Assembly (NCBI GenBank): GCA_020064725.1 | Contig: JAGTWJ010000001.1 | Span: 248,001 to 312,000 of the forward strand | Source: Drechslerella dactyloides | Taxonomy: Eukaryota; Ascomycota; Orbiliomycetes; Orbiliales; Orbiliaceae | Reading direction: 5' to 3' | Length of the DNA: 64,000 bases | Part shown: positions 48,265 through 60,369 of the stretch, one piece after another | Numbering within the stretch: position 1 is the first letter of the stretch | How the letters are laid out: every line of letters begins with the position of its first letter | The notes under the pieces: generated by a model | The model's database searches: none | What the model was told of the DNA's origin: nothing | What the model saw: the letters and a program-made list of their open reading frames with translations, nothing else | Translations under genes and position numbers: made by a program

Positions 48265-49749
48265 CTCGCTGAGCCATTCCTCTGCTGCGCTCTGTTTTTG
48301 TATTGTCATTGCTGGTTCGTTTGCGGTCATGTTGTTTGCTTGCGTGCTCGTGTACGGCTATCTCTATACCCGGATAATCGGATCTTTGGGAAGATCAGGC
48401 GACGGTTACTATACAGAGGGGGTTCAACATCGTCTCTTTTTCTGTTTTTGCTGGTTGATCGTGGTTCTTTGCTATTGCTTTCTCAACTAACAGATACCTG
48501 GTTAAATTTGGTGTGGACCTAAAAGCTCTCGATATCTATCAGGCGCTTGCTTTGAATTCTATCCGCATTCCTGCTATTCACGCTGGCTCGATTGGATGTT
48601 TAGATTTGTGATATCACACGATACGATGCATGTTGCTTGCATGTAGCTTATGTCAAGGGGAGGGTCTGGTATACGAGACCAGCCTATATAATATATATAT
48701 TACAGCTTCCATACCTGGATAGCTAACTCCACTGCATGCACACTTCATCACTAGCTAGTCTACGTTGAAAGGTATACTGGGGTCAAGTAGATTTAAACAG
48801 CAGTAGTATTCTTTCTCTTCGCTCAGCATAACCTCATCTATCCAACGGCAATCGATATATTATATATACATATTACAGCATCTATGTACTATGTTCAATG
48901 AAGTGTAAAAAGGAGAGGAAAGAGGAACACGGGAAACAAAAAAAAGAAGAAACGCAAGAATAAAGAAATAAAAATAAAAAAATAAAAACACAAACAAGAA
49001 TCGAATAAAGAAAGAGAGTGTCCAAAGAAGACTCGAAAGCGAAATTCAAAGCAGCATTCATCAATTGGATCGGAATAATCAGATCGGGTCACCAGTGCAT
49101 TTTCCTCTCTATCTCCCCACCCCGCTCTCCTTCTCGCCCCTTCAAAGCTCAAGCTCAAACGCAAAAAGCGCCAATTGCAACCACCCCTCTCAAAACGCAC
49201 ACGCACTCGACAGAAGGAAAAAGGAAAAAGGTAGTATCTGCAACAAAGGGAATGGAACTATGAAGAGAGGGTAGTAACCAGGTCGGAGGCATACATATAC
49301 AATGGAACGGGTGAAGGCTCTCAGGCAGGTACGTACTGCTAGACTCTGCTAGCTTCGCTCAGTATTCAGATCAGATCAAATAGACTGACAGACAGACACA
49401 GGCAAAACAAACCGCAAAAAAAGACTAGGCAGGTCAGCCGACGAAGGCACTGCAAAGGACAAAACATTGCTGCCTCCAGCATACTTATTTTGGCGTCTCA
49501 TAAGAACAGTTGACCGGAATCGACCAGCAGACCACCAACTTGCAAGACTCGAGGGTGAAATCTCAGGGCAAAGCAGCTGATACGAAAAATGACAAACGGC
49601 CCATAACACATTTAACTCGCAATGGATGTAAAAAAAGAAAAGAAACGAGACGGAGACGAAAAGAGTTGCTGAATGTGGTTTGGAAAACGATTCCGGAAAC
49701 TCGAGTAACAAAGGGAATGTTACGAATGAAGGAATGAGGCGGACGACGG
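48265..49749. other. Intergenic between convergent genes
   Basis: 1.5 kb between the PARG-like stop and the MSS4 stop. It should contain both 3' ends. It is AT-rich at 48600-48900 and purine-rich on the plus strand at 48900-49730. No gene seen. Confidence 0.5.
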
Positions 49750-52464
49750 CTAATGGCTGGCCTGCACGTCGGGGATTTCGGCCTGGTGAATTGACGACTG
49801 ATGATGCGCTGTTTCCGGACTATCGCTGCGACTCCGCGTTCTGGCCCCGCTGCTACCCTCGCCGACCTCCTCGACCACGGGCAAAATCATCTGACCCGGC
49901 CGTTCGGACGACGGCGACCTCATCGCTGTTGATAGCACGCGGTCAGACCCACTCGGCTCCACAGATGGCTGCTGTGGCTGCTGCTTCTCCGCGCTGTCGC
50001 TTGGACGAGCCCCTGCTGATGCACCCGCTGCGGGGATGCCTCGATCGCTCGCGCTGGCTGGATGGATTATTTTCGATATGTAGCGGAAGAACCGGTCGCC
50101 ATATGCCTGCGGTGGCACAGCCGAAATCTCGGTCTTGTCCTGCGACAGACCTTTCCAAAAGTGTTCCGCTCGTTTGACAAAGTCGTACTGTAGGAGGCGG
50201 TGATGTCAGTAAGGGGCGAAATTGCTAAAAGGCAGGTAATTGACTGCACGGAGCGTACCTTTGTCAAACAGTCGATGATCCCAAGGTAGTAAATAACTTC
50301 CCCTGGATGATCGTTTTCGTCGGTGGCGCGGAATCCGTGCTCGTCCCCGTTGAAGACGCTTCTAGGCCCTTGGTCACTATTGGCGGTTGTTAGCACGTTG
50401 AAATCAACTGACGCGATCAACAAGGATAACATACTTTCGGCCAGCCAGGATCTCGTCCAGGAGAGGTACATCACTCTGTTCTAGGCTCACGGGCACCTCG
50501 CTGTTGATGAGCTTGCGCATCTCGGCGCGTTTTCGGGCGGTCTCTAGTCTCGACGGCGTTCTCGCTAGAGGATGGGGCCCCATATCCTCGTTTGCCGAGC
50601 CGCCGGGTTGGAAGACAGCGAGGTTCTTTTCACGCAGATTGTCATTGTTGCCTCGGGCCATGTCGTGAATGCCAACGAGCAGCGAGTAGTCCATAATCTT
50701 GAGGCGTTGTAGAAGCGCCACATCGACCTTGGCCTGTTGCACAAACTGTTCGTGCTTCCTCGGGCCCAGACATAGATGCATGTCCCGTTTTTCCCAATTC
50801 AGATCCTTCAGCACCGCTTTCGGATTCTCTTCCACACCTTCCTCCTTGTACTCCCGGCCGACGTGGGAACCCTTCAGGTCGAAAGTCAGGTGGATGTCCT
50901 TATGCGGCGGGAAAATGTTGTTCATGATGACGAAATGGATTTTCCGGCCGAAAGGTATCTTGACCCTGTGTAAACCAAAGAATTGGGATATCAGGGTATT
51001 GGGATATTCCGTGACATGGTTATAGTAGTCCCGGAGGATTGTGCGGAGGTATCGATGTTCTGCATGGTGGATCGTCTTGATGATGTACTTGTAGTCACGG
51101 GAAAAGTAGAAGAAGCTGCCACTCTTTCCGGGGGAGCCCAGTTCGGATAGTATATATCGGTGCGTCAGGGACATCAGATAGTCGCCGGGGTCAATGTTGA
51201 ACCGGGATCGCAGATGGCGGAATACCCATGGAGCGTAATCCTTAAACTTGAAGTCGTATTTCGCAGATGGCGTAAGTTCCGAGCCCATTCTATAGGATTT
51301 TGTTAGCGCCGTTATCTGCGAATTGGAAATTCGAATTCTGCCTTACATATCAAAAGAAAACTTGTGCGCCGCGTCAAAGTCAGCATCCGTCAGGGGTCGG
51401 TCCATTTTGGCATTACATCGTGATACCTAGAAGGGAGTGCTTTGGTCAGCATTGGCGTATATATAACAATGGGAATTTTGCCAGGATAAATATATATATC
51501 TGAGAGAGGCTGGCGAACGTACGACAAAACGGATGCCGGTAAGCATGTTGTACATGGTAACATAGTTGGAGTGGTGGATGTCGACTTTGGTCCCAACGAG
51601 AACCTCGTCCTCGACTTCTTCCTCCTTCTTCTTCCGCTTGCTGGCCCGTTTGGCCCGAATCGCTTCCGTCCACTTCTGAGAATCTTCATCTTGTGGTATC
51701 TCGTCCACGTGGCCGTCGGAGTGGACCGACCGGGTCGGTCTCCGGCCCAGGGATATGGAAGCTCGACGGGGAGCCGGGTTCAACGGTTGGAAGCGCTCTT
51801 GGTCTCTCAGGGTTCCGACAATCTCGTCCGACTGGCTACTGGTCGCGAGGATTCCGGCACTGCTGTGGACGGGGATATGCCGCGAGTGACCGGAGTTTGT
51901 TTTCGGGACCTGTAGCGTGTGTCGGTGTTTGAGCTGGGCGATGGCCATGTTTTGGGGATTGGAACCGGCGGTAGGAGACGCGGCGGCGAGCATGTCGGAC
52001 GGCAGGGTTGGCGAGGAGTAGCGTTTTGGAGATGAGTTGGAGTTGTTGGGTATCAGGTTGGCGTCTCCGGAGGATGAGGGAGCGGTTCTGGAAGCGGCTG
52101 TTGGAGAGGAGGGGGTCGAGGCCATGCCGGAGGGCGGAGCGGCAGCGGTGCCGTTCGGCGACGCGGGAGTGGTGGAGAACATTGGTATGCTGTTGGCCTC
52201 CTCCAGAGATCTCTTCTCTCCGGCGTAGACGGCCGATTTGGCGACGAGACCGTTGGGAGGGGTCTTGGGCGACGAGGGCGAGTTCCATCCGTTCATGTCG
52301 AGGGAGGACCGTGTGGTTGGTTCGGGCGTCGCAGCAAAGCCAAAGTTGAAACCCTTGTCATTTTGTCCCATGTCCAAGACGGAGGGGGGACCACCGATGG
52401 GCGATTCGAGGAGTGGAATTTTCTGCACAATGACGGAGTATTGGCTGGACTCCTCGATGGTCAT
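49750..52464 (-). CDS. MSS4: Phosphatidylinositol 4-phosphate 5-kinase (MSS4), 5 exons
   Basis: Makes PI(4,5)P2 at the plasma membrane. Exons 52464..51523, 51426..51347, 51289..50435, 50376..50259 and 50187..49750, 810 aa. Residues 1-270 are Ser/Pro-rich with a basic KRASKRKKKEEE near 283. The PIPK domain then runs to about 710: YNMLTGIRFVVSR, SELTPSAKYDFKFKDYAPWVF, the Gly-rich GKSGSFFYFS loop, IIKTIHHAEH with the ATP-binding Lys, LKGSHVGRE, MDYSLLVGIH and the terminal YYLGIIDCLTKYDFVKRAEHFWK. The tail is Gln/Ser-rich. The only ATG before an upstream stop in frame is 52464. All junctions are in phase. Confidence 0.95.
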
Positions 52465-54726
52465 TGGGAGTGGATTGGTCGGGGTGTCGAGACCGGGACC
52501 GAGGCGAGTGGGAGCGATGGTTGATGGCGGTCGTTGTGGGCCCCTGATGACACGCCAAGCGAGGACGAAGACGGCGACGGTTGACGGGCGACGGAAGATG
52601 AGGATGAAGGGGGGGTGGGAGAGCGAGTAGTTGGAGAGGTTTCTAGGTCGACGCTTGCTCGAGTGACGCTGCGAGGCCCCCTAAATAAGCAGGTTGTCGG
52701 CGAGATGCTCCTCGAATGGTCGGGAGAGAGTGAGGAAGGCAGGCCGCAGGAAGCGACAAGGGAAGCCCGTCAGAGGAGTGGTGTCAGGGCTGACGACGAG
52801 GCGGCGGTCGGTCGGGGAGCCGAAGCCGAGCGAGGACGGAGACAAGTTGGGCGATGATGGGTGAGACGGGTGAGATGGCGAGAGCCGAGCGAGACTGAGC
52901 GTAGAGATGGCGTGTACGTGTATATAAGGCGGGGAGGACAGGGAGGAGGAGGATGAGAGGCTGAAGTTCGAGGGATCGGGTCGAGCCTGGGGGGAAGAGG
53001 CTGAGGCGATGGCGATGATGTGGTTGGTGGTGGTGGTAGTGGTGGTGGTGGAGGAGGGAAGGAGCGAGGGATGGGGGGCCTCCACGTGGGACAGCCAGCC
53101 AGGCGGGTGACGACTGGGAAAACGGGAGACACAGGACACGGACGGACGCGGACGCGGCTACGGACACGGCCAGCAGGACAGGAATAGTGCGGTCAACGGG
53201 CAATTAATTCGCTGGAACAGGGAACGATTAAAGAAGGCTTGAAAAGAGCAGACGGACACAATACGGATCAACAGCAGAAGAAGACGAAGACGAAGACGAA
53301 GAATACGACGAAGAAGAAAACAGGGAAAGAAGGAGAGAGAGAACACGCAAGCACGGGAACTAACGGGCTGCGGGCTGCCAACTAACTAGCCAAAGAGTGT
53401 GATGCACAGCAGTAGAGAGCGAGAGCGAAGGGAAGAGAGAAAGAGAATAGAATACTAATAAGAAGAAGAGGCTGAGCAGGCGCGCGAGAGGAAAGGAAGA
53501 AGGAAGAACGGGAAGAAGAAAGAAAGAAGGCTGTCCGATTGGCAGGGAGGCCGGGCTGAGGCAGGCTGCGGGACTCCGGACTGGCTCGAGACAGCCGTCA
53601 GTCAAATCATCCAAGATTCCAATTTAACAATTTAAAGCGCCGGCAGCCGCACTCCCAGACAGCCAGCAGTTATTTTGTATACACCGTGTGCGATCCTGTT
53701 CGAGGGAAGAATCCAGGTGGAGTCAGAGGTGGTCGGAAAGGGCAGCGGCGGACGCTTCGGATGCCGGCTGATTAAAAGGGGGAATGCATGCACTCATGCA
53801 CACCGCCGTCTGTATTTATATCTTCACGCAGGTGCGCCACATGTCCCACGCGTGGACGAGCAGATGCTGAGGAGCAGAGGGGAACAGCAATCATGATCAC
53901 GGTCCGGCTGTTCGCAAGGCGGTGCGGTGGCCCTTGCCGCACCTTCTGCTTGAGGCCTTGCCCAAGACCGCCCAGCGGACAGGCCAGGCACGCATGTGCA
54001 CACGTTCGGGCTAGTTGGTCCTCTCTGCTATATATAAGTACGATGCGTGGGCACTCCTACGGGCGCAGATGCATCTCGGATGGATCAGAGAGAGAGGGAT
54101 TGGAAGTGCATGATGGCCGGATGGAGTCGTACTACGCACTCTATTCCACGGCAGCCGGGGATTTACTTCATTCGAAGCAGCAATTGGAACGAAGTGACAC
54201 ACGCTCAAGCCTGCTGTGTAACACTCCCGACGACACTTACCACTTCCAATAGCTGCTTGTTAGTATTCACTACTACCGCTCCTGTTACCCCCCGTTTGAA
54301 CATCGTCAGTATGCGGTAACGGGGGTGTGCGAGTGCGAGAAACGCTTAATTATATAATCCGGCTAAGGTCCTGCTAAGGGCAATGCTCCACGGCCGAGAC
54401 GAGCGCAGCTGCCCGACTGGCTGGCCGCCCGCCAGCCAGCTCGGAAGGGCAACTTCAAACCATCTGAATCCCATCCGAGTCAACGTCCGACATCCCGCTA
54501 GCACCAGCATTATATTCCCGCCTGCCCGGAAAAAATAAAGAAAAACGAAAAAAACTCTGTCCGGACGCACAAGCTTCCTCTCATCGGCCTCCACGTCCCC
54601 GTGCATCCACCCGCCGACGTCGACGACGAAACAGCGTAGACGACGTAGCCGACGACGACGACGACGCCCCGTCCGCCAGCCAGCCAGCCAGCCAGCCAGC
54701 TACACGCCCGCGGAGAGCTTCCATTC
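52465..54726. promoter_or_regulatory. Divergent MSS4/MDV1 upstream region
   Basis: 2.26 kb between two divergent starts. The MSS4 side is GT/GA-rich with GTGGTGGTG repeats (53023-53052). 53230-53540 is rich in GAAGA/GACGA. A TATA-like TATATATAAG lies at about 54029-54038, and CCAG tetramers and GAC runs (54645-54700) precede the MDV1 start. No convincing third gene. Confidence 0.5.
54675..54700. repeat. CCAG tetranucleotide repeat
   Basis: About six CCAG units immediately upstream of the MDV1 start codon, preceded by a GAC/GACG run (about 54650-54665). Confidence 0.8.
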
Positions 54727-57455
54727 ATGGCCTCGCGGAGTGCCAGCAGAGACCCGCCCAGGAGCACATCTCGTCCCCGCCAGCCAGCACCACCTGCGTC
54801 TGCGTCTGCGTCTGCATCGGCTCATGCTCAGTCTCAGGCTCATGCTACCTCGTCCGCCAACCTTCCGCCGGGCAATGGCGAGGATGCTTCCCTGTTGAGC
54901 AATGCCTTGACAGCTGTCACCGTGAGTTTTCTTCTTCCTCCTCACGTCCACTCCGGCTAGCCTTCCTCGTCGTAGTCCCGTCTGCCCGAGTGATTTTACT
55001 CTATTCCTCGATTCTACTACTCCATCCTCTCTTTTAATTTATTTCATTCTCCTCTCCGCTCCGCTCCTCTCTCCTCTCTCCTCTCCCCCCAATCCCGCCG
55101 CCCTCTCTCAACCTCGTATAGCGTATATCCCTTCCTCGTACCACACCGCCGGGCAGGGTAGGCAGGGTCTCCTCGACCCTTCCTCCCTCCCACTCTCCAT
55201 TGCCCCCGGAAGATGGTCACCGCCTCCCATGTGAATCCGCTCGACGCTGACACCAGCCTATCCGCATTGGTCTCGCTCCAGAACACAAACATCTCCTCCT
55301 TCTCCCGAAAGGTCACCTCCACCGCCGGCTCCCTCATCTCCCCCTTCAGCGACTCCCTCACCCCGGGCACCCACTATCACCATGCCATGACCGAGGTCTC
55401 CAAGGACCTCCGCCGGCCCTCCATCCAGAAACGAGTCTTCTCCTTCTCCAAGTCCTCGCCCTCCGAAATCGTCCGCTCGAAGCTCTCCGCCACCGAGATA
55501 TCCCACCGTGCCCTCACCTACCTCCCCGACGAGCTGCTCAGGGACATCCCCGAGAATGACGCCACCTACTCCCTCTTCCAGGGCTTCCGTGCCTCCGTCG
55601 ACACTGCGGCCGCCAAGAAGCACCGTGAGGGGAAGAACCTGCTGCAGGATGGCGGACCGAATTCCATGAGCCGCTTGACCAGGGAGAGGGAGACCATGAA
55701 CGAGCAGCTGGACCTCCTCGGCGTCCGCAAGAGCATTGCCTCGACCGAGATTCGCGAGATTGACAATAAAATCGCCAGGCTCACCGCCATCCGAGGTGCC
55801 GTCCTCGAGAGGCTCGCCAAGCTCGAGCAGGAGGAAACCGAGCTCGAGCACGAGCGTACGTCACCACTCACTCACTCACTCATCCATATTCACCAATTGC
55901 GTTTCTAATCTTGCTTCCTGCATCTAGTACTCGAACTCGACAATCGGATTGAGGATATCCAGTACGAGATGGTTGAGGAGAACTCACCAATTGGCGGCGA
56001 CGAGGAAGCGGAGGGTGGCGGCTTTATGTCCGAGAGCATATACTCCAAGCTCCCGAGCCCGAAGGGGCGGAAGCATCGTACCACTCATAGTAAGCACTAC
56101 CTCCTACACCAATTGTTCCATGGGACAAATCAATCGCCCATTCTGTCCTCCAGCTCACACGCTAACCTTCCCCCACGCTTAGAGCGAAAGTCGATGCCGA
56201 TCCTCCACGAGCACATGCCGCCAGGCAGCGAGATTAAGGAAATGCAGTGCCATGCAGACGTTATCACCGCCCTCGACTTCGATTACCCCTTTGGGAAACT
56301 TGTCACGGCCGCTCTCGATGATACGGTGCGGGTGTGGGATCTCAGCTCCGGCCGGGGCTTGGGCCTGCTGGAAGGCCACCACGCCTCCGTCAAGTGCATT
56401 CAGGTCGAGGACAGCTTTGTTGCTACTGGCTCGACGGACGCCACCATCAGGTTTTGGGATCTCAGCAGAACGGATGTACCTTCCCACCCCGGCTCGAATA
56501 GCGTGACCCACAAGCGGGGCCCGCAGTCCACCCAGGACGAGGATTTCGAAGACGACATGTCCGCCATCTCCTCGCCTACCGGACCAATGTCCTCTGCCGG
56601 CACGCAGGATTGTCATTTGCTCACCCTGGACTCGCACATTGGCGAAGTTACCGCCCTGTACTTCCAACACGGAACGCTCGTCTCCGGCTCGGCCGACAAG
56701 ACGCTCCGCCAATGGGATCTCTCGACCGGACGATGCGTGCAGACGCTCGACATTCTGTGGACGGCCTCGAGTTCGGCGGCGTCCGAAGATAGCGGCTGGA
56801 GTAACATTACGAGCCTCGGTCGGTCGAGCAGCCGGACGAGCCCGACGGAAGGCAAGGCCGACTTTGTCGGTGCTCTGCAGTGCTTCGACGCCGCTCTCGC
56901 CTGCGGAACCGCCGACGGCCTCGTCAGACTCTGGGACTGTACGTACCATTCACCACATGTTACACAACATAAGATGCATCCATGCTGACGGCCAATTGTA
57001 TTATAGTGCGAAGCGGACAGGTACACCGGTCGCTCGTCGGGCACACCGGTCCCGTCACCGCCCTGCAGTTTGACGACACCTACCTCGTCACCGGCTCGAT
57101 GGACCGCAGCATACGGGTTCGTACAACCAATTCCCAAATCCCTTCTCTCGACGGTTGCTAACTTGAAGTACAGATCTGGGACTTGCGAACGGGCTCCATC
57201 TCGGACGCATTCGCGTACGAACACCCGATCACATCGATGCAATTCGACCAGCAGCGCATCGTTTCTGCTGCCGGCGAGAACGTGGCCAAGATTTACGACC
57301 GCGTCGAGGGCCGGCACTGGAGCTGCGGCGCGGGCGTGGAAGGGCAGAAGGAGGACCGACTGAGCACGCCGTCGATTGTGGACCGCGTGCGGTGTAAGGA
57401 GGGCTACCTCGTTGAGGGACGGCGAGACGGCGTCGTTGGCGTGTGGACGTGTTAG
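54727..57455 (+). CDS. MDV1: Mitochondrial division protein 1 (MDV1), 6 exons
   Basis: Adaptor that links the outer-membrane receptor FIS1 to the dynamin DNM1 in mitochondrial fission. Exons: 54727..54921, about 55213..55855, 55928..56089, 56183..56938, 57007..57116 and 57174..57455, about 715 aa. The N-terminus is Ser/Ala-rich. A helical region follows, then a coiled coil (about 210-290: RETMNEQLDLLG..AVLERLAKLEQEETELE). A seven-repeat WD40 propeller starts near 355 (LVTAALDDTVRVWDL, VATGSTDATIRFWDL, LVSGSADKTLRQWDL, LACGTADGLVRLWDL, LVTGSMDRSIRIWDL). Repeats 2-3 enclose an acidic Ser-rich loop. The exon 2 acceptor is uncertain: AAG|ATG at 55213, or TAG at about 55158 in the same frame. The first exon could also be non-coding. 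Confidence 0.92.
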
Positions 57456-58117
57456 TGATACCATCGATCAGTACATACATAAGACATAACATACACAGGA
57501 CGGTTGCACGTGCGGTGTTTGGTTTTCTTTTTTTTTTGTGACGGTGTGATGGATGGAATGTACGCATGAACGGGGAGTTTCGTGCGAGATGGTGGACGAT
57601 TGATCGATTGATTGATGCCGGCTTTCAGTTTGTATATATTTGGCTGAGTGTCTTTCTGTCTATCGTCCGTCCGCCCGTCTTACATTACACTACATTACAT
57701 TGCATGATGTGTGCACGGTTTCGATTGGCAAAATTTTTTAATTTTTTTTTTTACGATCAATTGAGCATGTTGGCGAGCGGGTGCTACTGCTGCTGTATGG
57801 CTTGAACTACACGTTTTTCGAACGAATGCGAGATGTGGAACGTAATTTGTCAATGTGGTGATAATTGATAATTTATGCGTGTGTCGAATATCCGCGGGGA
57901 GTGTCTTTTTACGTACGGTCAACTCATGATTCATACACACCCAACGTCAGCCATTCACATCCCACCACTACACCTCACTTCACCATCGACACCCCGCCAG
58001 CCAGCTGACCGAGCACGACGACAACAGGTCGGAAATAACAGGTCCACGTATATACCTAGCTGCTTTCTCGGCGAGCGTACACGGCACTTGCACAGACAGT
58101 GCAGCCTCCCTCCGTCA

Positions 58118-60115
58118 ATGGGAAACCCGACAGACGCACCCCGCCTGCACTTCGCACCCGTCCCGCCGCAGCCGCACCGCAGATCGATACCCGGCGCGAC
58201 CGCGGAGCTGTGTCTACGGCTATGGGCTGCGGGTCTGCAGTCCCTCCGGCGGCTGTCCGACGGTGATTTCTCGAGCGAGGTAGCGGGGAATACCTCGCTC
58301 GTGGCCTTCGTACGGTCGTACATTTCGCTCGACGAGTTGAAAACTCATGTCGACGACAACGACGACTGGGTGTACGCGACCGCTATTACGACGGATGCGG
58401 CGGGTACGCTGCGGGGATATGTTCGACGGGGCGTTAAGGTTGTGGTTCACCGTGCCGGTGCTCTCGGCTGCTCGAAGACCCTTCTTACGCCCTGCGCGTT
58501 CGTCAAGCTTGCTGCGCTGTTCACGGGCGATGGCGCGCGGAGTCTCATGAAGAGATTGTACGCCGCTGACGAGGCGCTCGCAAAGGCGTATGTGCAGGAG
58601 CATATCAGGGAACTTGTGAGCCTGCTCGCGAGTGCTGCCGGCAACGGCAAGGGGAAGGGGGGGGCAGCGGATGCTGCGACGATGGAGGCGGATGTCGCGT
58701 CGGCGCTGCAGGAGCTGAGTTACCTGGTGATGGCGCTGCCAGATGTTGCAGATGTGGTCATGGCGGACCACGGCTTCTTCGAGGCGTTAGCGGACACGTA
58801 CGCCGCGTACACGGCTACGAGTATGGCGTCGGCAGCAGAGGAGCTTCGACGTGTGCTGTTCAGTGTCGTCGTGGCAGCGGTCCAGGCGCAGCGGTACTCG
58901 GCGCTCATGGACTTTCTGTTCAGCGTCACGGAAGATGCGAAGGGTAGCGTGGGGGTTTACGTGTCCGCGGTCGTCGCATCGACGCCGGTACTCGACCGTT
59001 TGAGCGCTGTCGACGCCGCTGGCTTTGCGAATCGGTGGGCGACGGTCCTGCAGCGGCTGCAGAGGATGAATGCAGCTACTGCTACGACATCAAAGCTGTC
59101 ACGGCTGCCGAGGCGGAGGGCGAAGCAGATGGATAATACAAGTAGTCCAGCTGGTATATCTGAGCTCCGGGAGATGTTCCCTCATATCGATCAGGCAACG
59201 CTACATGCCGTCCTCGCATCCGTCAACGGCGACGTTGAAGCCGCGACTATCACGCTACTCGACGGCATACCAGACACATCCACTGCCCCCACCGCTACAA
59301 CCACACAGACTACAAAAGACACGTCAGACGAGCTGGATAGTCTGTCCGTCCCTACCTCACGGCTATACCTCGGCAAACGCGCCGCATCGACCGCAGACGC
59401 AATGCTATCAGACCGTACCGCCGCACCGTCGAAGGACCGCATTCTCGCAGCCCTGCAATCCTTCGACTCGGACGACGACGAGCGCGACGACACATATGAC
59501 GCCGACGACATCGGCGGTGCCATCGACCGCGGCGACACCGCCGACGAGCAGAATGCCGCTGCTGCCGCCGGCACAACCGTATCCGATGAAGAGCGGATAC
59601 TGTACAAGGCGCTCGTTGAAAACCCCGGTATCTTCGCAAGAGACGCGGTCACACGACGCGGTATCGAGCGGCGGAAGCTGCGCGAGGCGACGGGGATGAC
59701 GGACGAGGCGGTGGAAGGGTGGAAGGTAATGCTCGACCGCGACGGCGGGAAGCGGCTCCAGCAGCTGGAGATCCGATTTTCACGGGAATCCACAGCCGCC
59801 GCCGAGCAGCCTGTCATCGCGCGGACAGCCTGGCGGCGGGGCGACGACGACGAAGACGGAGACGGCAGCGGCGAAGGAACGTCGCGAGGGTATGGTGGTG
59901 GTAGAGGCGGGCGAGGCGGGCGAGGGAGAGGCGGCGGCCCAAACGATAGGAATGTAAGAGGGCAGCAGCGGGACCATGCGCCTGTGGTTCGCGAAGGCGG
60001 TGAAGGGCCGCGGGTGGTGAAGAAGACGTCGAAGGCGCGCGGGGAGCATAGTCGCAAAGTGCAGAGTGCCGCGCGGGACCGCCAGCGGACGAAGAAGATG
60101 TCGAAGGGGATGTAG
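58118..60115 (+). CDS. CUE3: CUE-domain protein, CUE3/ASCC2 family, single exon
   Basis: 665 aa from ATG 58118. The frame is open upstream to 57875, but that part is leader-like. Residues about 1-335 are the helical ASCC2-type region (SYISLDELKTHVDDNDDWVY, RRVLFSVVVAAVQAQRYSALMDFLFS). A CUE ubiquitin-binding domain spans about 346-384 (ELREMFPHIDQATLHAVLASVNGDVEAA). An acidic Asp-rich stretch lies near 450-480. A Gly/Arg-rich segment (about 592-625) and a basic tail ending KKTSKARGEHSRKVQ follow. Yeast CUE3 is part of the RQT complex with SLH1 that splits collided ribosomes carrying ubiquitin. The family call rests on domain order and the conserved tail. Confidence 0.85.
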   Translation: MGNPTDAPRLHFAPVPPQPHRRSIPGATAELCLRLWAAGLQSLRRLSDGDFSSEVAGNTSLVAFVRSYISLDELKTHVDDNDDWVYATAITTDAAGTLRGYVRRGVKVVVHRAGALGCSKTLLTPCAFVKLAALFTGDGARSLMKRLYAADEALAKAYVQEHIRELVSLLASAAGNGKGKGGAADAATMEADVASALQELSYLVMALPDVADVVMADHGFFEALADTYAAYTATSMASAAEELRRVLFSVVVAAVQAQRYSALMDFLFSVTEDAKGSVGVYVSAVVASTPVLDRLSAVDAAGFANRWATVLQRLQRMNAATATTSKLSRLPRRRAKQMDNTSSPAGISELREMFPHIDQATLHAVLASVNGDVEAATITLLDGIPDTSTAPTATTTQTTKDTSDELDSLSVPTSRLYLGKRAASTADAMLSDRTAAPSKDRILAALQSFDSDDDERDDTYDADDIGGAIDRGDTADEQNAAAAAGTTVSDEERILYKALVENPGIFARDAVTRRGIERRKLREATGMTDEAVEGWKVMLDRDGGKRLQQLEIRFSRESTAAAEQPVIARTAWRRGDDDEDGDGSGEGTSRGYGGGRGGRGGRGRGGGPNDRNVRGQQRDHAPVVREGGEGPRVVKKTSKARGEHSRKVQSAARDRQRTKKMSKGM

Positions 60116-60369
60116 CGCACGCATTTCGTCTTGTCTATATACTACGCGTGTATATATGCTAGCGGGGATAGGTACCTACGTTATAACCCGGCGTTCTGTG
60201 GATAGAGAAGCATGTTAGATACCATGGGTGATCGAAGGTGTGTGCCATATACCTGACGTCGCGGTGTTCCGTGTGTTATATTACGTTACACCAAGCTTAG
60301 AACTGGACAGCAGCCGCGATATAAACCACCAACCATTCAACCTCACCACTGCACACCACACCAACGACA

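Noticed and set aside
54050..54252. Short frame directly after a TATA-like box (about 54029)
   Set aside because: 67-70 codons with no protein-like pattern; more likely part of the MDV1 upstream region.
57875..58117. 81-residue N-terminal extension of the CUE3 gene
   Set aside because: The residues are leader-like (His/Pro/Ser from C-rich DNA) and the ATG at 58118 gives a sensible start.
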